From assembly GCA_020053305.1 (NCBI GenBank), contig JAGVNJ010000030.1, positions 23,940 to 87,939 of the forward strand: a stretch of 64,000 nt of DNA, read 5' to 3'. Under the pieces are notes generated by a model. It made no database searches, was not told where the DNA came from, and was given only the letters and a program-made list of their open reading frames with translations. Positions within the stretch are counted from its first letter, which is position 1; every line of letters begins with the position of its first letter. Source of the DNA: Candidatus Edwardsiibacteriota bacterium (GTDB lineage Bacteria > Edwardsbacteria > AC1 > EtOH8). This document shows, in pieces, positions 17,505 through 26,600 of this stretch. Made by a program: the position numbers and the translations under genes.

Positions 17505-18401
17505 ATGAAGGGCAAGACAATTTTAATTACCATAGCCGCTATGATGGCCCTTTTCCTGGGGTTCAAAGTAATAAAGTCGGTTTCTGGTAAAAAAGCTGTG
17601 ACGGTGCAGGCCCAAATATTTCCAGTGGAGGTTTTGACTGTCACGCCCTCGGACTATGACGAGACCATAAACTTATCCGGAACCATGATGGCCGAGAACC
17701 AGACCGAGGTTCCTTCCAAGGTTTCCGGAAAGATCTTAAAATATCTGATGGAAGAAGGGGCCTGGGTGGAGAAGGGTCAGAATGTGGTCTCCATCGACCG
17801 GGACGAGATCGGGGTGGAGTTCAAGGAAGCCTCGCTGGAAACCCCAATTTCAGGCTGGCTCACCAAAAAATATTTTGATACCGGCGCTCATGTAACCCCG
17901 GGCATGACCCTGTTCCAGATAGCCGATTACCACCGGGTCAAGCTGGTGATCCAGATACCCGAAGCCGAGATATCCCGGGTCAAGACCGGGGCGGGCGCCC
18001 ATATCTCAATAGACGCTTGGCCGGATCAAAAGTTCATTGGTTCAGTCAGCCAGATGTCGCCTACAGTCGATTACCTGAGCCGTACGGTCAAAACCGAGAT
18101 CTCCCTGAAAAATCCCGGTATGAAGATCCGCCCGGGGATGTATGCCCGGGCCAGGATCAACATCAAGCGCCATGTCAAAGCCATCGTTATTCCCACCACC
18201 GCCATCATTGAGCGGGAAACCGGCACCATGGTATTCGTGGTGGAGAACGGTTTGGCGGCGGTTCGGCAGATCATGGTCGAACTGGACATGGGCGAAACCA
18301 GCTCCGTCAAATCCGGCCTGTCTTTTGGCGATAAATTGATAGTGGCCGGCCAGCACACCGTGGCTCAGGGCTCGGCGGTGGAGGTCGTGGGAGGCAAATA
18401 A
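17505..18401 (+). CDS. RND efflux membrane fusion (adaptor) protein
   Basis: This 298 aa HlyD/AcrA-type adaptor has an N-terminal hydrophobic anchor, then a lipoyl-like half motif (EVPSKVSGKILKYLMEEGAW) and the matching second half (PISGWLTKKYFDTGAHVTPG). A beta-barrel region (KIRPGMYARARINI, IPTTAI) and a membrane-proximal domain follow. The coiled-coil hairpin between the lipoyl halves is almost absent, so it is a short adaptor. AGGAGC precedes ATG 17505. The stop is 2 bp before the RND pump start. A 158-bp AT-rich gap after tolC could hold a secondary promoter but I see no convincing boxes. Confidence 0.88.
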   Translation: MKGKTILITIAAMMALFLGFKVIKSVSGKKAVTVQAQIFPVEVLTVTPSDYDETINLSGTMMAENQTEVPSKVSGKILKYLMEEGAWVEKGQNVVSIDRDEIGVEFKEASLETPISGWLTKKYFDTGAHVTPGMTLFQIADYHRVKLVIQIPEAEISRVKTGAGAHISIDAWPDQKFIGSVSQMSPTVDYLSRTVKTEISLKNPGMKIRPGMYARARINIKRHVKAIVIPTTAIIERETGTMVFVVENGLAAVRQIMVELDMGETSSVKSGLSFGDKLIVAGQHTVAQGSAVEVVGGK

Positions 18402-18403
18402 TC

Positions 18404-21400
18404 ATGATACTTTCTGAATTCGGTATCAAACGCCCGGTGACCGTCTTCATGATATTCATCGGCATCACCATCATCGGGCTGGTGGCCTTGGTAAACTTGA
18501 ACATCGACCTGCTGCCCGACATGTCTTTCCCCATTGTGGCGGTGATGACCGATTATCCCGGGGTGGGCCCGGCCGAAGTGGAGGCCATGGTCAGCCGGCC
18601 GATGGAGAGCGTGGTCAGCATGGTGCGTAACGTCAAGAACGTGCACTCCAACTCCAAGGAAGGTTCCTCGATGATCACCCTGGAGTTCGACTGGGGCACC
18701 GACATCGATGCCGCGGCCATAGACGTCCGGGAGAAGATCGACCTGGTAAAATCCCATCTGCCGGCCGGGGTGCAGAATCCCACCATCGTCAAATTCGATC
18801 CGGCCCTGATGCCGGTGATGGTGGTGGGCGTCTCCAGCCCCCGAGGAGTCTCCGAGCTTCGTCAATACTGCGACGACAACCTTAAGGACCGGCTGGCCCG
18901 GATCCCGGGGGTGGCCGCAGTAACCGTGCAGGGCGGCCAGGACCGTCAGATCCAGGTGAACATCGACCGCACCAGGATGGAGGCCCTGGGGCTTTCATTC
19001 GACCAGGTGGGTCAGTCCCTGATGGCCTCGAACCTGAACCTGCCCGGCGGACATTTAAAGAGCGGCCAGCTGGATTTTTTGATCCGGATCCCGGGCGAGT
19101 TCAAGAGCGTGGAGCAGATCTCGGCCACCGTCATCGGCAACCGGGGCGGGACCCCGGTCTACCTCCGGGATATCGCCAAGGTGGAGGACAGTTTTACCGA
19201 AATAGACACCGAGACCAAGCTCAACGGGCAGCGCTCGGTGGCCCTGGTCATCCAGAAACAATCCGGTTCCAACACCGTGGCGGTCAGCAACAAGATCCAG
19301 GCCAAGATCAAGGAGATGCAGAAGCAGATGCCTTCCGACATCAAGCTGTCGACCGCCTTTGATTCTGCCGAGTTCATCCGGGAATCCGTTAAAACCCTGC
19401 AAACCGAGGCCATCGGCGGTTCCCTGCTGGCCGTCCTGATCATACTGCTGTTCCTGCGCAACTTCTCCAGCACCCTGATCATCTCTCTGTCCATACCATT
19501 CTCAATCATTCTCACTTTCGTGCTGCTCTATTTCCGGAACATGACCCTGAACATCATGACACTGGGAGGGCTGGCCCTGGGGGTGGGGCGTTTGGTGGAC
19601 GATTCCATCGTGGTGCTGGAGAATATCTACCGTCACCGCCAGGCCGGGCAAAGCCCCGAGGAGGCCGCCCTGAAAGGCTCGGACCAGGTGTCCATGGCGG
19701 TGCTGGCGGCCACCATCACCACCATCGTGGTCTTTTTACCGATAGCCTTCGTCTCCGGAATCGCCGGGGTGCTTTTCCGGCCGATGGCCTACACTGTGTC
19801 ATTCTCCCTGATCGGCTCCTATTTCGTCTCCATGATGCTGCTGCCGCTTTTGACCAGCCGTTTCCTGAAGTTGGAAAAGCATGAGGCCATTGAGGCCGGT
19901 TCTACTTGGTGGAAAAAATTGATGGATAAGATAGGCAAATGGCAGAACGAAATGGATGGGTTCTACCAACGGGTATTGACCTGGTCCTTGTCCCATAAAA
20001 AAGCAGTGATGGGAATAACCCTGGCGGTGGTGGTGGCCAGCCTGTCGCTGTTTTTCTTGATCGACTCCGAGTTCATCCCCTCCAGCGACGAGGGGGAGTT
20101 CACCGTAAATGTGACCATGCCGGTGGGCACGTCGTTCAGGCAGACCGGCAGCATCATGCAGCGGATGGAGGATATCGTCAAAGCCGATGTCCCCGAGATC
20201 CGCACCTTATTCACCACTTTCGGCGAGGGCGAAGGGATGCGCAAGGCCATGGCCGGAACCGGGCCCAATATCGGGGCCATGCGGGTCAAGGTCGGTCCGC
20301 GCTCCCAGCGGAGCCGCAGCGTCGATCAGATCATTAATATGCTGAGAACTAAATTTTCGGCCATCCCTGACGCCCAGTCGGTGTTCCTCTCCGGAAGCCT
20401 GATATCCCAGATCATGAGCATGGGCGCCGGCGGGGCCATCCAGGTCGACATCCAGGGATATGACCTGGACAACTCCCGGAAGCTGGCTGAGCGGGTCAAG
20501 CAGACCGTGGCCTCGGTCAAGGGCACCAGGGACGTCAACATCAGCCGCAAGGAAGGCATGCCGGAATTGCAGGTGCTGGTGGACCGCGACAAGGCCGGGG
20601 CCATGGGCTTGAGTATTTACCAGGTGGCCTCGGCGGTGGAAACAGCCTTCAAGGGCAGGACCGTAACCCGTTTCCGCGACAGCAAGTTCGGCAAGGAATA
20701 TGACGTGGTGGTCCGTTTTCAGGAAAAAGACCGCACCCAGGTGCCGGACATCAAGAACCTTAAAGTGATGAGCCCTACCGGGCAACTGGTTCCGGTTTCC
20801 AACATCGCCAAAGTCCAAAAGGCTTTCGGCCCGGTGGACATCAGCCGCAAGAACCAGCAGCGGATAGTGTCAGTAACGGCCAACGCCACCGGCCGGGCCA
20901 TCGGCGCCATCAACGGCGAACTGGCCGAAAAGATAGGAAAGATCAGCATTCCCGAAGGCTTTACTGTGGAAGTGGGCGGCTCGGCCAAGGACATGGCCGA
21001 TAGTTTCAAGAACCTGTTTTATGCCACCCTGCTGGCCATCATGCTGGTATACATGGTGCTGGCCTCCCAGTTCGAATCCCTGCTGGACCCGTTTGTGATA
21101 ATGTTCTCGGTGCCGCTGGGCATCGTGGGCGTGATCTGGGGGCTGTTCCTGACCGGACACAATTTTTCGGTGATCGCTTTCATCGGCGTCATCATGCTGG
21201 TGGGAATAGTGGTCTCCAACGCCATCCTGCTGGTGGATTACGCCAATGTGCTGCGGCGGGAAGGGCTGGGACTTTACCAGGCGGTGATCAAGTCGGGCCA
21301 CACCCGGCTGCGCCCGATATTGATGACCACGTTGACCACCATCGTGGGCATGCTGCCCATGGCGCTGGGGATAGGCGAAAGCGCGGAAACATCGGCCCCG

Positions 21401-21502
21401 CTTGCCATTTCGGTGATCAGCGGGTTATCGGCATCCACGTTGTTGACCTTGATCTTTGTGCCAACGCTTTATGTGTTGTTTGAGGAAAGGCTGAGGAAAT
21501 AA
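18404..21502 (+). CDS. RND-family efflux pump (HAE1/AcrB-like)
   Basis: This 1032 aa inner-membrane pump has the duplicated RND layout: an N-terminal helix (RPVTVFMIFIGITIIGLVAL), a large periplasmic loop, a six-helix bundle, then the same again. The motif GVGRLVDDSIVVLENIYRH (about residue 395-413) contains the proton-relay Asp pair on TM4. MLVGIVVSNAILLVDYAN is the equivalent in the second half. The substrate cannot be read from the sequence. Last gene of the operon, closed by a strong terminator. Together with TolC and the adaptor it makes a complete tripartite exporter under the same apparent TetR control as the lipid transporter. Confidence 0.92.
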   Translation: MILSEFGIKRPVTVFMIFIGITIIGLVALVNLNIDLLPDMSFPIVAVMTDYPGVGPAEVEAMVSRPMESVVSMVRNVKNVHSNSKEGSSMITLEFDWGTDIDAAAIDVREKIDLVKSHLPAGVQNPTIVKFDPALMPVMVVGVSSPRGVSELRQYCDDNLKDRLARIPGVAAVTVQGGQDRQIQVNIDRTRMEALGLSFDQVGQSLMASNLNLPGGHLKSGQLDFLIRIPGEFKSVEQISATVIGNRGGTPVYLRDIAKVEDSFTEIDTETKLNGQRSVALVIQKQSGSNTVAVSNKIQAKIKEMQKQMPSDIKLSTAFDSAEFIRESVKTLQTEAIGGSLLAVLIILLFLRNFSSTLIISLSIPFSIILTFVLLYFRNMTLNIMTLGGLALGVGRLVDDSIVVLENIYRHRQAGQSPEEAALKGSDQVSMAVLAATITTIVVFLPIAFVSGIAGVLFRPMAYTVSFSLIGSYFVSMMLLPLLTSRFLKLEKHEAIEAGSTWWKKLMDKIGKWQNEMDGFYQRVLTWSLSHKKAVMGITLAVVVASLSLFFLIDSEFIPSSDEGEFTVNVTMPVGTSFRQTGSIMQRMEDIVKADVPEIRTLFTTFGEGEGMRKAMAGTGPNIGAMRVKVGPRSQRSRSVDQIINMLRTKFSAIPDAQSVFLSGSLISQIMSMGAGGAIQVDIQGYDLDNSRKLAERVKQTVASVKGTRDVNISRKEGMPELQVLVDRDKAGAMGLSIYQVASAVETAFKGRTVTRFRDSKFGKEYDVVVRFQEKDRTQVPDIKNLKVMSPTGQLVPVSNIAKVQKAFGPVDISRKNQQRIVSVTANATGRAIGAINGELAEKIGKISIPEGFTVEVGGSAKDMADSFKNLFYATLLAIMLVYMVLASQFESLLDPFVIMFSVPLGIVGVIWGLFLTGHNFSVIAFIGVIMLVGIVVSNAILLVDYANVLRREGLGLYQAVIKSGHTRLRPILMTTLTTIVGMLPMALGIGESAETSAPLAISVISGLSASTLLTLIFVPTLYVLFEERLRK

Positions 21503-21517
21503 TAGTTCGCAGATTAT

Positions 21518-21555
21518 AAATAGCCCGTTCTATATGAACGGGCTATTTATTTTAT
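21518..21555 (+). terminator. Rho-independent terminator after RND gene
   Basis: Perfect 13-bp stem AAATAGCCCGTTC (21518-21530) / GAACGGGCTATTT (21536-21548), loop TATAT, then ATTTTATT. Confidence 0.9.
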
Positions 21556-21583
21556 TGACAATGCCTTATTTTACGGATAAAAT
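21555..21583 (+). promoter_or_regulatory. Sigma-70 promoter of yhaM-like gene
   Basis: TTGACA (21555-21560), 17 bp, TAAAAT (21578-21583), directly after the terminator tail and 24 bp before the start codon. Confidence 0.75.
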
Positions 21584-21606
21584 AGGCCAAACAGGTGGAG
21601 AATAAT

Positions 21607-22602
21607 ATGAGTCGAATTACAATCTCCCAGCTTAAAACCGCCGAGATGCAGGGCCGGGATCTGATAGAAATTTACGCTCTGCGCAAGGTGGAGATCAAGA
21701 CCAAGGAGTCCGACGGGAAATCTTTTCTTTCCCTGGAGGTGGGCGACGCCACCGGACGGATTGATGCCATAATGTGGAACGAGGCCGATGCAGCCTATAG
21801 GCAGATATCCCCCGGCGATGTGGTCCAGGTCAAGGCTGTGGTCGGTAAATACAAGGATAATGCTCAGCTGAGGATAGACAATATACGAAAGTGCGAAAAA
21901 AATGAGTATCGGCTGGCTGATTTTCTGGCGTCATCAGTTTTCTCCCACAGCGAACTGGAGGCATCCATAAGGTCGGAGACGGCCGGGGTCAAGAATCCCC
22001 ATCTGGCAAAATTGTTGAAGCTGTTCTTTGATGATCAGGACTTCATGAGGGAGTTTCTGGATGCCCCGGCAGCCAAGTTGTGGCATCACGGCTGGATCGG
22101 GGGCCTGGCTGAACACACGATCTCTGTTTGCCGGCTGGCCCGGGCGGCCCTTAAAAATTACCAGCTGCTGGAGCCCGATATCCTGATCACCGGTTGCCTG
22201 TTGCACGATATCGGCAAGATCAGGGAATTTGCCGTGAGCACCTTCGTAGATTATTCCGATGACGGCCGTCTGATGGGACATATAGTGCTGGGTGATCAGA
22301 TGCTGTTGGAGAGGATGGCCAAAATAAAGGATTTTCCAGAGGAGACGGCCAAACGTCTCAGGCATATCGTGCTCTCCCACCACGGAGAGAAGGAGAAGGG
22401 CTCCCCGGTGGTCCCGGCCACCCTGGAGGCGCTGGTGGTGCACCACTGCGATTTCATGGACGCCCATGCCGCCGCCTATGAGAGGATCATTCGAAGGGAA
22501 GGGAGCGACAATAAACGTTGGAGCGAGTACGTCAATCTGATAGACCGCTTCATCTATTTGGCCCGGGAGGAAGGAGGCCCAGATAATCTACAACTTTTTT
22601 AA
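21607..22602 (+). CDS. YhaM-like OB-fold/HD-domain 3'-5' exoribonuclease
   Basis: This 331 aa protein has an N-terminal OB-fold nucleic-acid-binding domain (about residues 10-95, with SFLSLEVGDATGRIDAIMWN) and an HD phosphohydrolase domain. Metal ligands are visible in HHGWIGGLAEHT, LLHDIGKI and LSHHGEK. This is the YhaM/CBF1 architecture of Mn-dependent 3'-5' exonucleases acting on RNA and single-stranded DNA. GTG 21595 gives a longer frame, but the GGTGGAG at 21594-21600 is correctly spaced for ATG 21607, so I use that start. It has its own promoter and appears monocistronic. Confidence 0.82.
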   Translation: MSRITISQLKTAEMQGRDLIEIYALRKVEIKTKESDGKSFLSLEVGDATGRIDAIMWNEADAAYRQISPGDVVQVKAVVGKYKDNAQLRIDNIRKCEKNEYRLADFLASSVFSHSELEASIRSETAGVKNPHLAKLLKLFFDDQDFMREFLDAPAAKLWHHGWIGGLAEHTISVCRLARAALKNYQLLEPDILITGCLLHDIGKIREFAVSTFVDYSDDGRLMGHIVLGDQMLLERMAKIKDFPEETAKRLRHIVLSHHGEKEKGSPVVPATLEALVVHHCDFMDAHAAAYERIIRREGSDNKRWSEYVNLIDRFIYLAREEGGPDNLQLF

Positions 22603-22609
22603 TTGCCCC

Positions 22610-22638
22610 TTGCCAAAATGTGCTTCTTATGATAATAT
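22610..22638 (+). promoter_or_regulatory. Probable promoter of ferritin-like/ferredoxin genes
   Basis: TTGCCA (22610-22615), 17 bp, TAATAT (22633-22638), 49 bp before the start codon. Weaker than the other promoters here. Confidence 0.45.
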
Positions 22639-22686
22639 TTACTGTAGTAATTGAATATAATAGTAATAAATAATTAAGGAGAACCG

Positions 22687-22917
22687 ATGGAAGATCTCAA
22701 TCTGGCGAAAAAACTGGTCAGGGCCCTGGACATGGCTATAAAGTTCGAAAGGCAGGCCCAGGAGAGGTATGCCCGGGAGGCCACCTATTCTTACGAATAC
22801 GACGTGAAGAGCCTGTTCAAACAGCTGGTTTCCGAGGAGTTGAAGCATGAAAGGATCCTGACCCAGAAGAAGAATCTGGTGCTCAAGGATATCGCCAAAA
22901 TGGATAAGAAGAAATAA
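22687..22917 (+). CDS. Two-helix ferritin/rubrerythrin-like mini protein
   Basis: This 76 aa protein, nearly all helical, resembles one half of a rubrerythrin/ferritin four-helix bundle. Helix 1 carries AIKFERQAQERYAREA and helix 2 carries VSEELKHERIL, providing a Glu and an ExxH motif as candidate iron ligands. Full ferritin-like domains have two such pairs, so this one would have to dimerise, as encapsulated ferritins do. It is followed 17 bp downstream by a 2[4Fe-4S] ferredoxin, which suggests iron or oxidative-stress redox chemistry. Function inferred from motif and neighbour only. ATG has AAGGAG upstream. Confidence 0.6.
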   Translation: MEDLNLAKKLVRALDMAIKFERQAQERYAREATYSYEYDVKSLFKQLVSEELKHERILTQKKNLVLKDIAKMDKKK

Positions 22918-22934
22918 TTTACAAGGAGTTGAAT

Positions 22935-23135
22935 ATGCCCAAAAAAACCTATCCCAAGATCGATGTTGAGGCCTGTATTGGCTGCGGAGCCTGCGTTTCG
23001 GCCTGTCCCACCAGCGTACTGGATATGCCTTCGGACAAGGCGGTAGTGGTCAAGGCCGATGCCTGCACCGAATGCGGAGCCTGCGTGGATGCCTGCCCGG
23101 TTTCCTGCATTGTACTGGCCGAGCAGGATATTTAA
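22935..23135 (+). CDS. 2[4Fe-4S] ferredoxin
   Basis: This 66 aa clostridial-type ferredoxin has two complete cluster motifs, CIGCGACVSACPTSV and CTECGACVDACPVSC. It is a low-potential electron carrier typical of anaerobes and could serve the membrane hydrogenase encoded at the start of the window. ATG 22935 is correctly placed 6 bp after AAGGAG (22923-22928). A TTG six bases earlier is not needed. Same-strand neighbour of the ferritin-like protein. Confidence 0.92.
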   Translation: MPKKTYPKIDVEACIGCGACVSACPTSVLDMPSDKAVVVKADACTECGACVDACPVSCIVLAEQDI

Positions 23136-23160
23136 TCAAAAAACATCAAATGAGAAAATT

Positions 23161-23823
23161 ATGAAAAAGATCGCGATAATTCTGCTGGCTGGTGCCTCTA
23201 TGGCGGCAAGCGCCTCGGCCGGGATGCTGCCTTTTGCCAACAGCATGTTGACCTTAAAGGGTGGGTATTATAATCCCTCCGGGGTGAAGGGCAACGGAGG
23301 GCTTCTGCTGGGCTTGGGGGTCGGCAATGCGGTGGACGATATGGTCAGCCTGTCGCTGGGGCTGGAATACTTCGGCAAGAGTTTCGAGGAAAAGCAGGAA
23401 GCAGACACCTCCAGCACCACCGGGATAACCACCACCACCATGGTCAAGGTGCTTTACGAGCATAAGGTTACTTATCTGCCATTATGGGCCAGTTTGAACA
23501 TCACCATCCCCGCCGGCGGGGCCATAAAACCTTTTGTAGGGGGCGACCTGGGGTGGGGATTGGCCAAGGTGTCCTATGATTACAAGGATACCACCATCGC
23601 CGCCGATAAGATCACCCAGGGTCCGGATGACGGTTTTTACACCGGCTTCGGCTGGCGGGCCAGGGGAGGGGCCAGGATCGGGCTGGGGATGCGCAGCACC
23701 CTGCTACTGGAGGCCTCTTATAACGGCACCACAGTGGCCCGCGAAGAGGACGGTGGCTGGGAGAGGGAGCTGGACATGTCCGGCATCGGTATTGGCGCAG
23801 CCATAGAATTAAAAGGTTTTTAA
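23161..23823 (+). CDS. Outer-membrane beta-barrel protein, unknown
   Basis: This 220 aa protein has a clear signal peptide (MKKIAIILLAGASMAASASA). Alternating amphipathic strands with many Gly and aromatic residues follow, typical of small OmpW/OmpA-like porin-type barrels (FVGGDLGWGLAKVSYDY, LLLEASYNGTTV, ending GIGIGAAIELKGF). No family-specific motif is recognised. ATG 23161 is used; the frame is open further upstream but only into the ferredoxin gene. Ends at a terminator shared with the convergent recG. Confidence 0.7.
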   Translation: MKKIAIILLAGASMAASASAGMLPFANSMLTLKGGYYNPSGVKGNGGLLLGLGVGNAVDDMVSLSLGLEYFGKSFEEKQEADTSSTTGITTTTMVKVLYEHKVTYLPLWASLNITIPAGGAIKPFVGGDLGWGLAKVSYDYKDTTIAADKITQGPDDGFYTGFGWRARGGARIGLGMRSTLLLEASYNGTTVAREEDGGWERELDMSGIGIGAAIELKGF

Positions 23824-23843
23824 AGCTCACATCAAAATAATTG

Positions 23844-23875
23844 AAAAGCCCCCGCTTAGGCAGGGGCTTTTTCTT
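23844..23875. terminator. Bidirectional terminator between barrel gene and recG
   Basis: AAAAGCCCC (23844-23852) pairs with GGGGCTTTT (23863-23871), with extra GC pairing in the loop. A-rich on one side and T-rich on the other, so it can serve both convergent genes. Confidence 0.8.
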
Positions 23876-25937
23876 ATCCGGTGGCGGTGAACTTATCAGC
23901 CTCGGGATGAAAAGCATGAAGCCCGGTTTTGATGCCCAAATGTTGTTTTTGGGACAGGTCTGGATCGCCGGCCAGGATGCGCTTGGCTTCCTCCCTGGCT
24001 GGGGCGATCAAGGCAACGTCTCTTGCCAGATCGGCGATCTTAAGCTGAGGCAGGCCGTGCTGTCTGGTGCTCCAGAATTCTCCCGGGCCGCGCAGTTCCA
24101 GATCTTTTTCCGCGATCTTGAAGCCGTCGCTCATGCTTTGCATGGTATCCAGCCTTTGCCGTGCCTCGGGCGTCAGTTTAGGCCCGGCCATCAAGATGCA
24201 GTATGATTTGTGGCTGCCCCGGCCCACCCGGCCCCTTAGCTGGTGTAGCTGGGATAGCCCGAACCTTTCGGCATGCTCGATGAACATGATGTTAGCATTA
24301 GGGACGTCTATCCCCACCTCAATGACCGTGGTGGAGACCAGGATATCGATGGCATGGTTCCTGAAGTCCTCCATCACCGCCTGCCGGTCCTCGGTTGACA
24401 GCTGGCCATGCATCAGCCCCACCCGGCGCTCATTGAAGATATCCTGTGATAATGTCCGATGCATCTTGATGGCGGCCTTCAACTCGGTTTTATCCGACTC
24501 CTCGATCACCGGGTAGACCACGTAAGCCTGTCTTCCCTGTCCTATCTGCTGTTCGATGAAATCGTAGACCTTTGAACGATTGGCCTCAGCCGTCCATTTG
24601 GTGGTTATACTCTGCCTTCCCTGGGGCATCTGATCTATGGTGGAAAGGTCCAGGTCCCCGTATACCGTCATAGCCAGGGTCCGGGGTATGGGCGTGGCGG
24701 TCATCACCAGGGTATGGGGATACTTCCCCTTAAAGCGGAGTGCCGCCCGCTGGCTTACCCCAAAGCGGTGCTGTTCGTCGATAATCGCCAGGCCCAGGTT
24801 GGAGAACACGACCGATTCCTGGATCAATGCCTGGGTGCCCATACAGACGTTTACTCTGCCATCGCTAAGCCCCTGGTTAATAGCGATCCGCCCCTTGTTT
24901 TTGATCTTGCTGGTCAGCAGTGCGGAGACAATGCCCAGCCTGTCAAGCCAGGGGCGCAGGGAATTGTAATGCTGTTCGGCCAGCAGTTCGGTGGGGGCCA
25001 TCAAACTGGCCTGGGTTCCGCCTCTTACCGCCTGTATTATGGCTGCCAGGGCCACAATGGTCTTGCCGGAGCCGACATCGCCCTGAAGCAGGCGGTGCAT
25101 CGGCCTGGCCTGGCCAAGGTCGGTCGTTATCTCTCCGATCACCCGTATTTGGGCATCGGTCAGCCTAAAGGGGAGGATGGAGGAAAAATTATTTCTCCAA
25201 TCCGATGATTTTACCCTGGCGCCGACCCTTTGTTTCTGCAGGGAATTCTTCTTAAGCAAAAGGATCAGTTCCAGGTATAGTAATTCTTCAAAGGCCAAGC
25301 GGCGGTGAGCCTGTTCCAATATCTCCGGGGTCTCCGGGAAATGAAGCTGGGCTATGGCCTGCCGGATGCCCATCAGGCTTTTGGCTTCGATAAGCTCCGG
25401 GGGCAGGGGTTCAGCTATCTCGTCCAGGTATCCTTCCATGGCGGATTTTATCACCTGCCGGATCTGTTTGGCAGAAAGTCCGCTGGTGGCGGGGTGGAGG
25501 GGGACGATCCTTCCGGTGTGGATAAGTTCGGCATCCTCGCTGTCCAGCAGCTCATATTCCGGGTTGGACATGGACAGGCCATGGTCGGACAGCACCTGTC
25601 CCGAGACCACTATGCGGTCGCCTATCTGAAACCGGTCTTTCAGGTAGGGCTGGTTGAACCATTTGCACAGCAGGTAGCCGGTATCGTCGCTCACCAGCAG
25701 ATTGAAGATGGTAAAATTACGGCGGGTGTGGACCAACCCCTTGTCGGACACCTGGCCGAAGACAGTGATATTTTCGCCGACCCGGATATCATGGATGTTT
25801 TTGATAAGGCTGCGGTCCAGGTATCTCCGGGGGGGGTAATACAGCAAATCCCTCACCGAAGCTATCCCCAGCTTATTGAAAAGCAGGGCTCGTTTGGGCC
25901 CCACTCCTTTTAAATATTGAATATTAGTTTCCAGCAT
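23874..25937 (-). CDS. recG: ATP-dependent DNA helicase RecG
   Basis: This 687 aa helicase remodels stalled forks and Holliday junctions. The N-terminal wedge/OB domain (about 60-160, with SVRDLLYYPPRRYLDRS) precedes the helicase core. Motif I is GDVGSGKT, motif II is IIDEQHRFG, motif III is VMTATPIPRTLAM. Motifs V and VI are in VSTTVIEVGIDVPNA and QLRGRVGRG. The C-terminal TRG region (FKIAEKDLELRGPGEFWSTR) is present. Last gene of the galT-glgA-mglA run on the minus strand, but a hairpin lies between mglA and recG. Confidence 0.95.
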   Translation of the reverse strand: MLETNIQYLKGVGPKRALLFNKLGIASVRDLLYYPPRRYLDRSLIKNIHDIRVGENITVFGQVSDKGLVHTRRNFTIFNLLVSDDTGYLLCKWFNQPYLKDRFQIGDRIVVSGQVLSDHGLSMSNPEYELLDSEDAELIHTGRIVPLHPATSGLSAKQIRQVIKSAMEGYLDEIAEPLPPELIEAKSLMGIRQAIAQLHFPETPEILEQAHRRLAFEELLYLELILLLKKNSLQKQRVGARVKSSDWRNNFSSILPFRLTDAQIRVIGEITTDLGQARPMHRLLQGDVGSGKTIVALAAIIQAVRGGTQASLMAPTELLAEQHYNSLRPWLDRLGIVSALLTSKIKNKGRIAINQGLSDGRVNVCMGTQALIQESVVFSNLGLAIIDEQHRFGVSQRAALRFKGKYPHTLVMTATPIPRTLAMTVYGDLDLSTIDQMPQGRQSITTKWTAEANRSKVYDFIEQQIGQGRQAYVVYPVIEESDKTELKAAIKMHRTLSQDIFNERRVGLMHGQLSTEDRQAVMEDFRNHAIDILVSTTVIEVGIDVPNANIMFIEHAERFGLSQLHQLRGRVGRGSHKSYCILMAGPKLTPEARQRLDTMQSMSDGFKIAEKDLELRGPGEFWSTRQHGLPQLKIADLARDVALIAPAREEAKRILAGDPDLSQKQHLGIKTGLHAFHPEADKFTATG

Positions 25938-25951
25938 TTCCTTACAAACGA

Positions 25952-25978
25952 GACCAACCGAAAGCGATTCGATTGGTC
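25952..25978 (-). terminator. Hairpin between mglA and recG
   Basis: GACCAACCGAA (25952-25962) pairs with TTCGATTGGTC (25968-25978, one G-U), loop of five. On the minus strand it is followed by TCGTTTG, a weak U tract, so it may attenuate rather than fully stop read-through into recG. Confidence 0.45.
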
Positions 25979-25998
25979 TTGATAATCTTTATTTCCAT

Positions 25999-26589
25999 CT
26001 ATATTGATCTTTTGCCGACATTTCCCAGCACTTGGCGGGCGATCTCCTTCAGGGTCTCAAAAACGCCTATTCCCTGGCTGGCCACGGCCTCGAAATCGGG
26101 CAGATTATTGCCGTTCAGCTGGGACTTCAATTCGTCCAGGGATACGATGTTGGGCAGGTCCCTTTTATTATACTGAATGACCAGCGGTACGGTGTCCAGG
26201 GAGAGGGACATCTCGGCCAGGTTTTCCTTTAAATTGGCGAAACTGGCCAGGGTGTCCTCATATCGTTCCTGCTGGGAATCGGCCACGAATACTATACCGT
26301 CGACGCCCCGCAGCACCAGCTTGCGGCTAGCGTTATAGAACACCTGGCCGGGGACGGTGTATAAATGAAACTTGGTTTTGTATCCCTGGATGGTACCCAG
26401 GTCCAAGGGCATGAAATCGAAGAACAGGGTGCGGTCCAGTTCGGTGGCCAGCGATATCAGCTGGCTCTTGGCCTGGGGGTCAACCTTCTGGTAGATCTGC
26501 CGGAGGTTGGTGGTCTTGCCGCCCAGGCCGGGGCCGTAAAAAACGATCTTGCAGCTGATCTCCCGGGAGGCTCGGTTTATAAGGGCCAT
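25999..26589 (-). CDS. mglA: MglA-family Ras-like GTPase
   Basis: This 196 aa small GTPase is of the MglA type, which sets cell polarity and motility in Myxococcus and related bacteria. The P-loop is YGPGLGGKTT, the switch II region is YTVPGQ (the Pro-Gly-Gln form typical of MglA), and the base-specificity motif is NKRDLP. The arginine-containing segment ATELDRTLFFDFMPLDLG is also characteristic. No MglB (roadblock) gene is adjacent. Encoded 11 bp after glgA. Its cellular role here is not evident, since no gliding or pilus genes are in the window. Confidence 0.88.
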   Translation of the reverse strand: MALINRASREISCKIVFYGPGLGGKTTNLRQIYQKVDPQAKSQLISLATELDRTLFFDFMPLDLGTIQGYKTKFHLYTVPGQVFYNASRKLVLRGVDGIVFVADSQQERYEDTLASFANLKENLAEMSLSLDTVPLVIQYNKRDLPNIVSLDELKSQLNGNNLPDFEAVASQGIGVFETLKEIARQVLGNVGKRSI

Positions 26590-26600
26590 AAACGGTCGCT

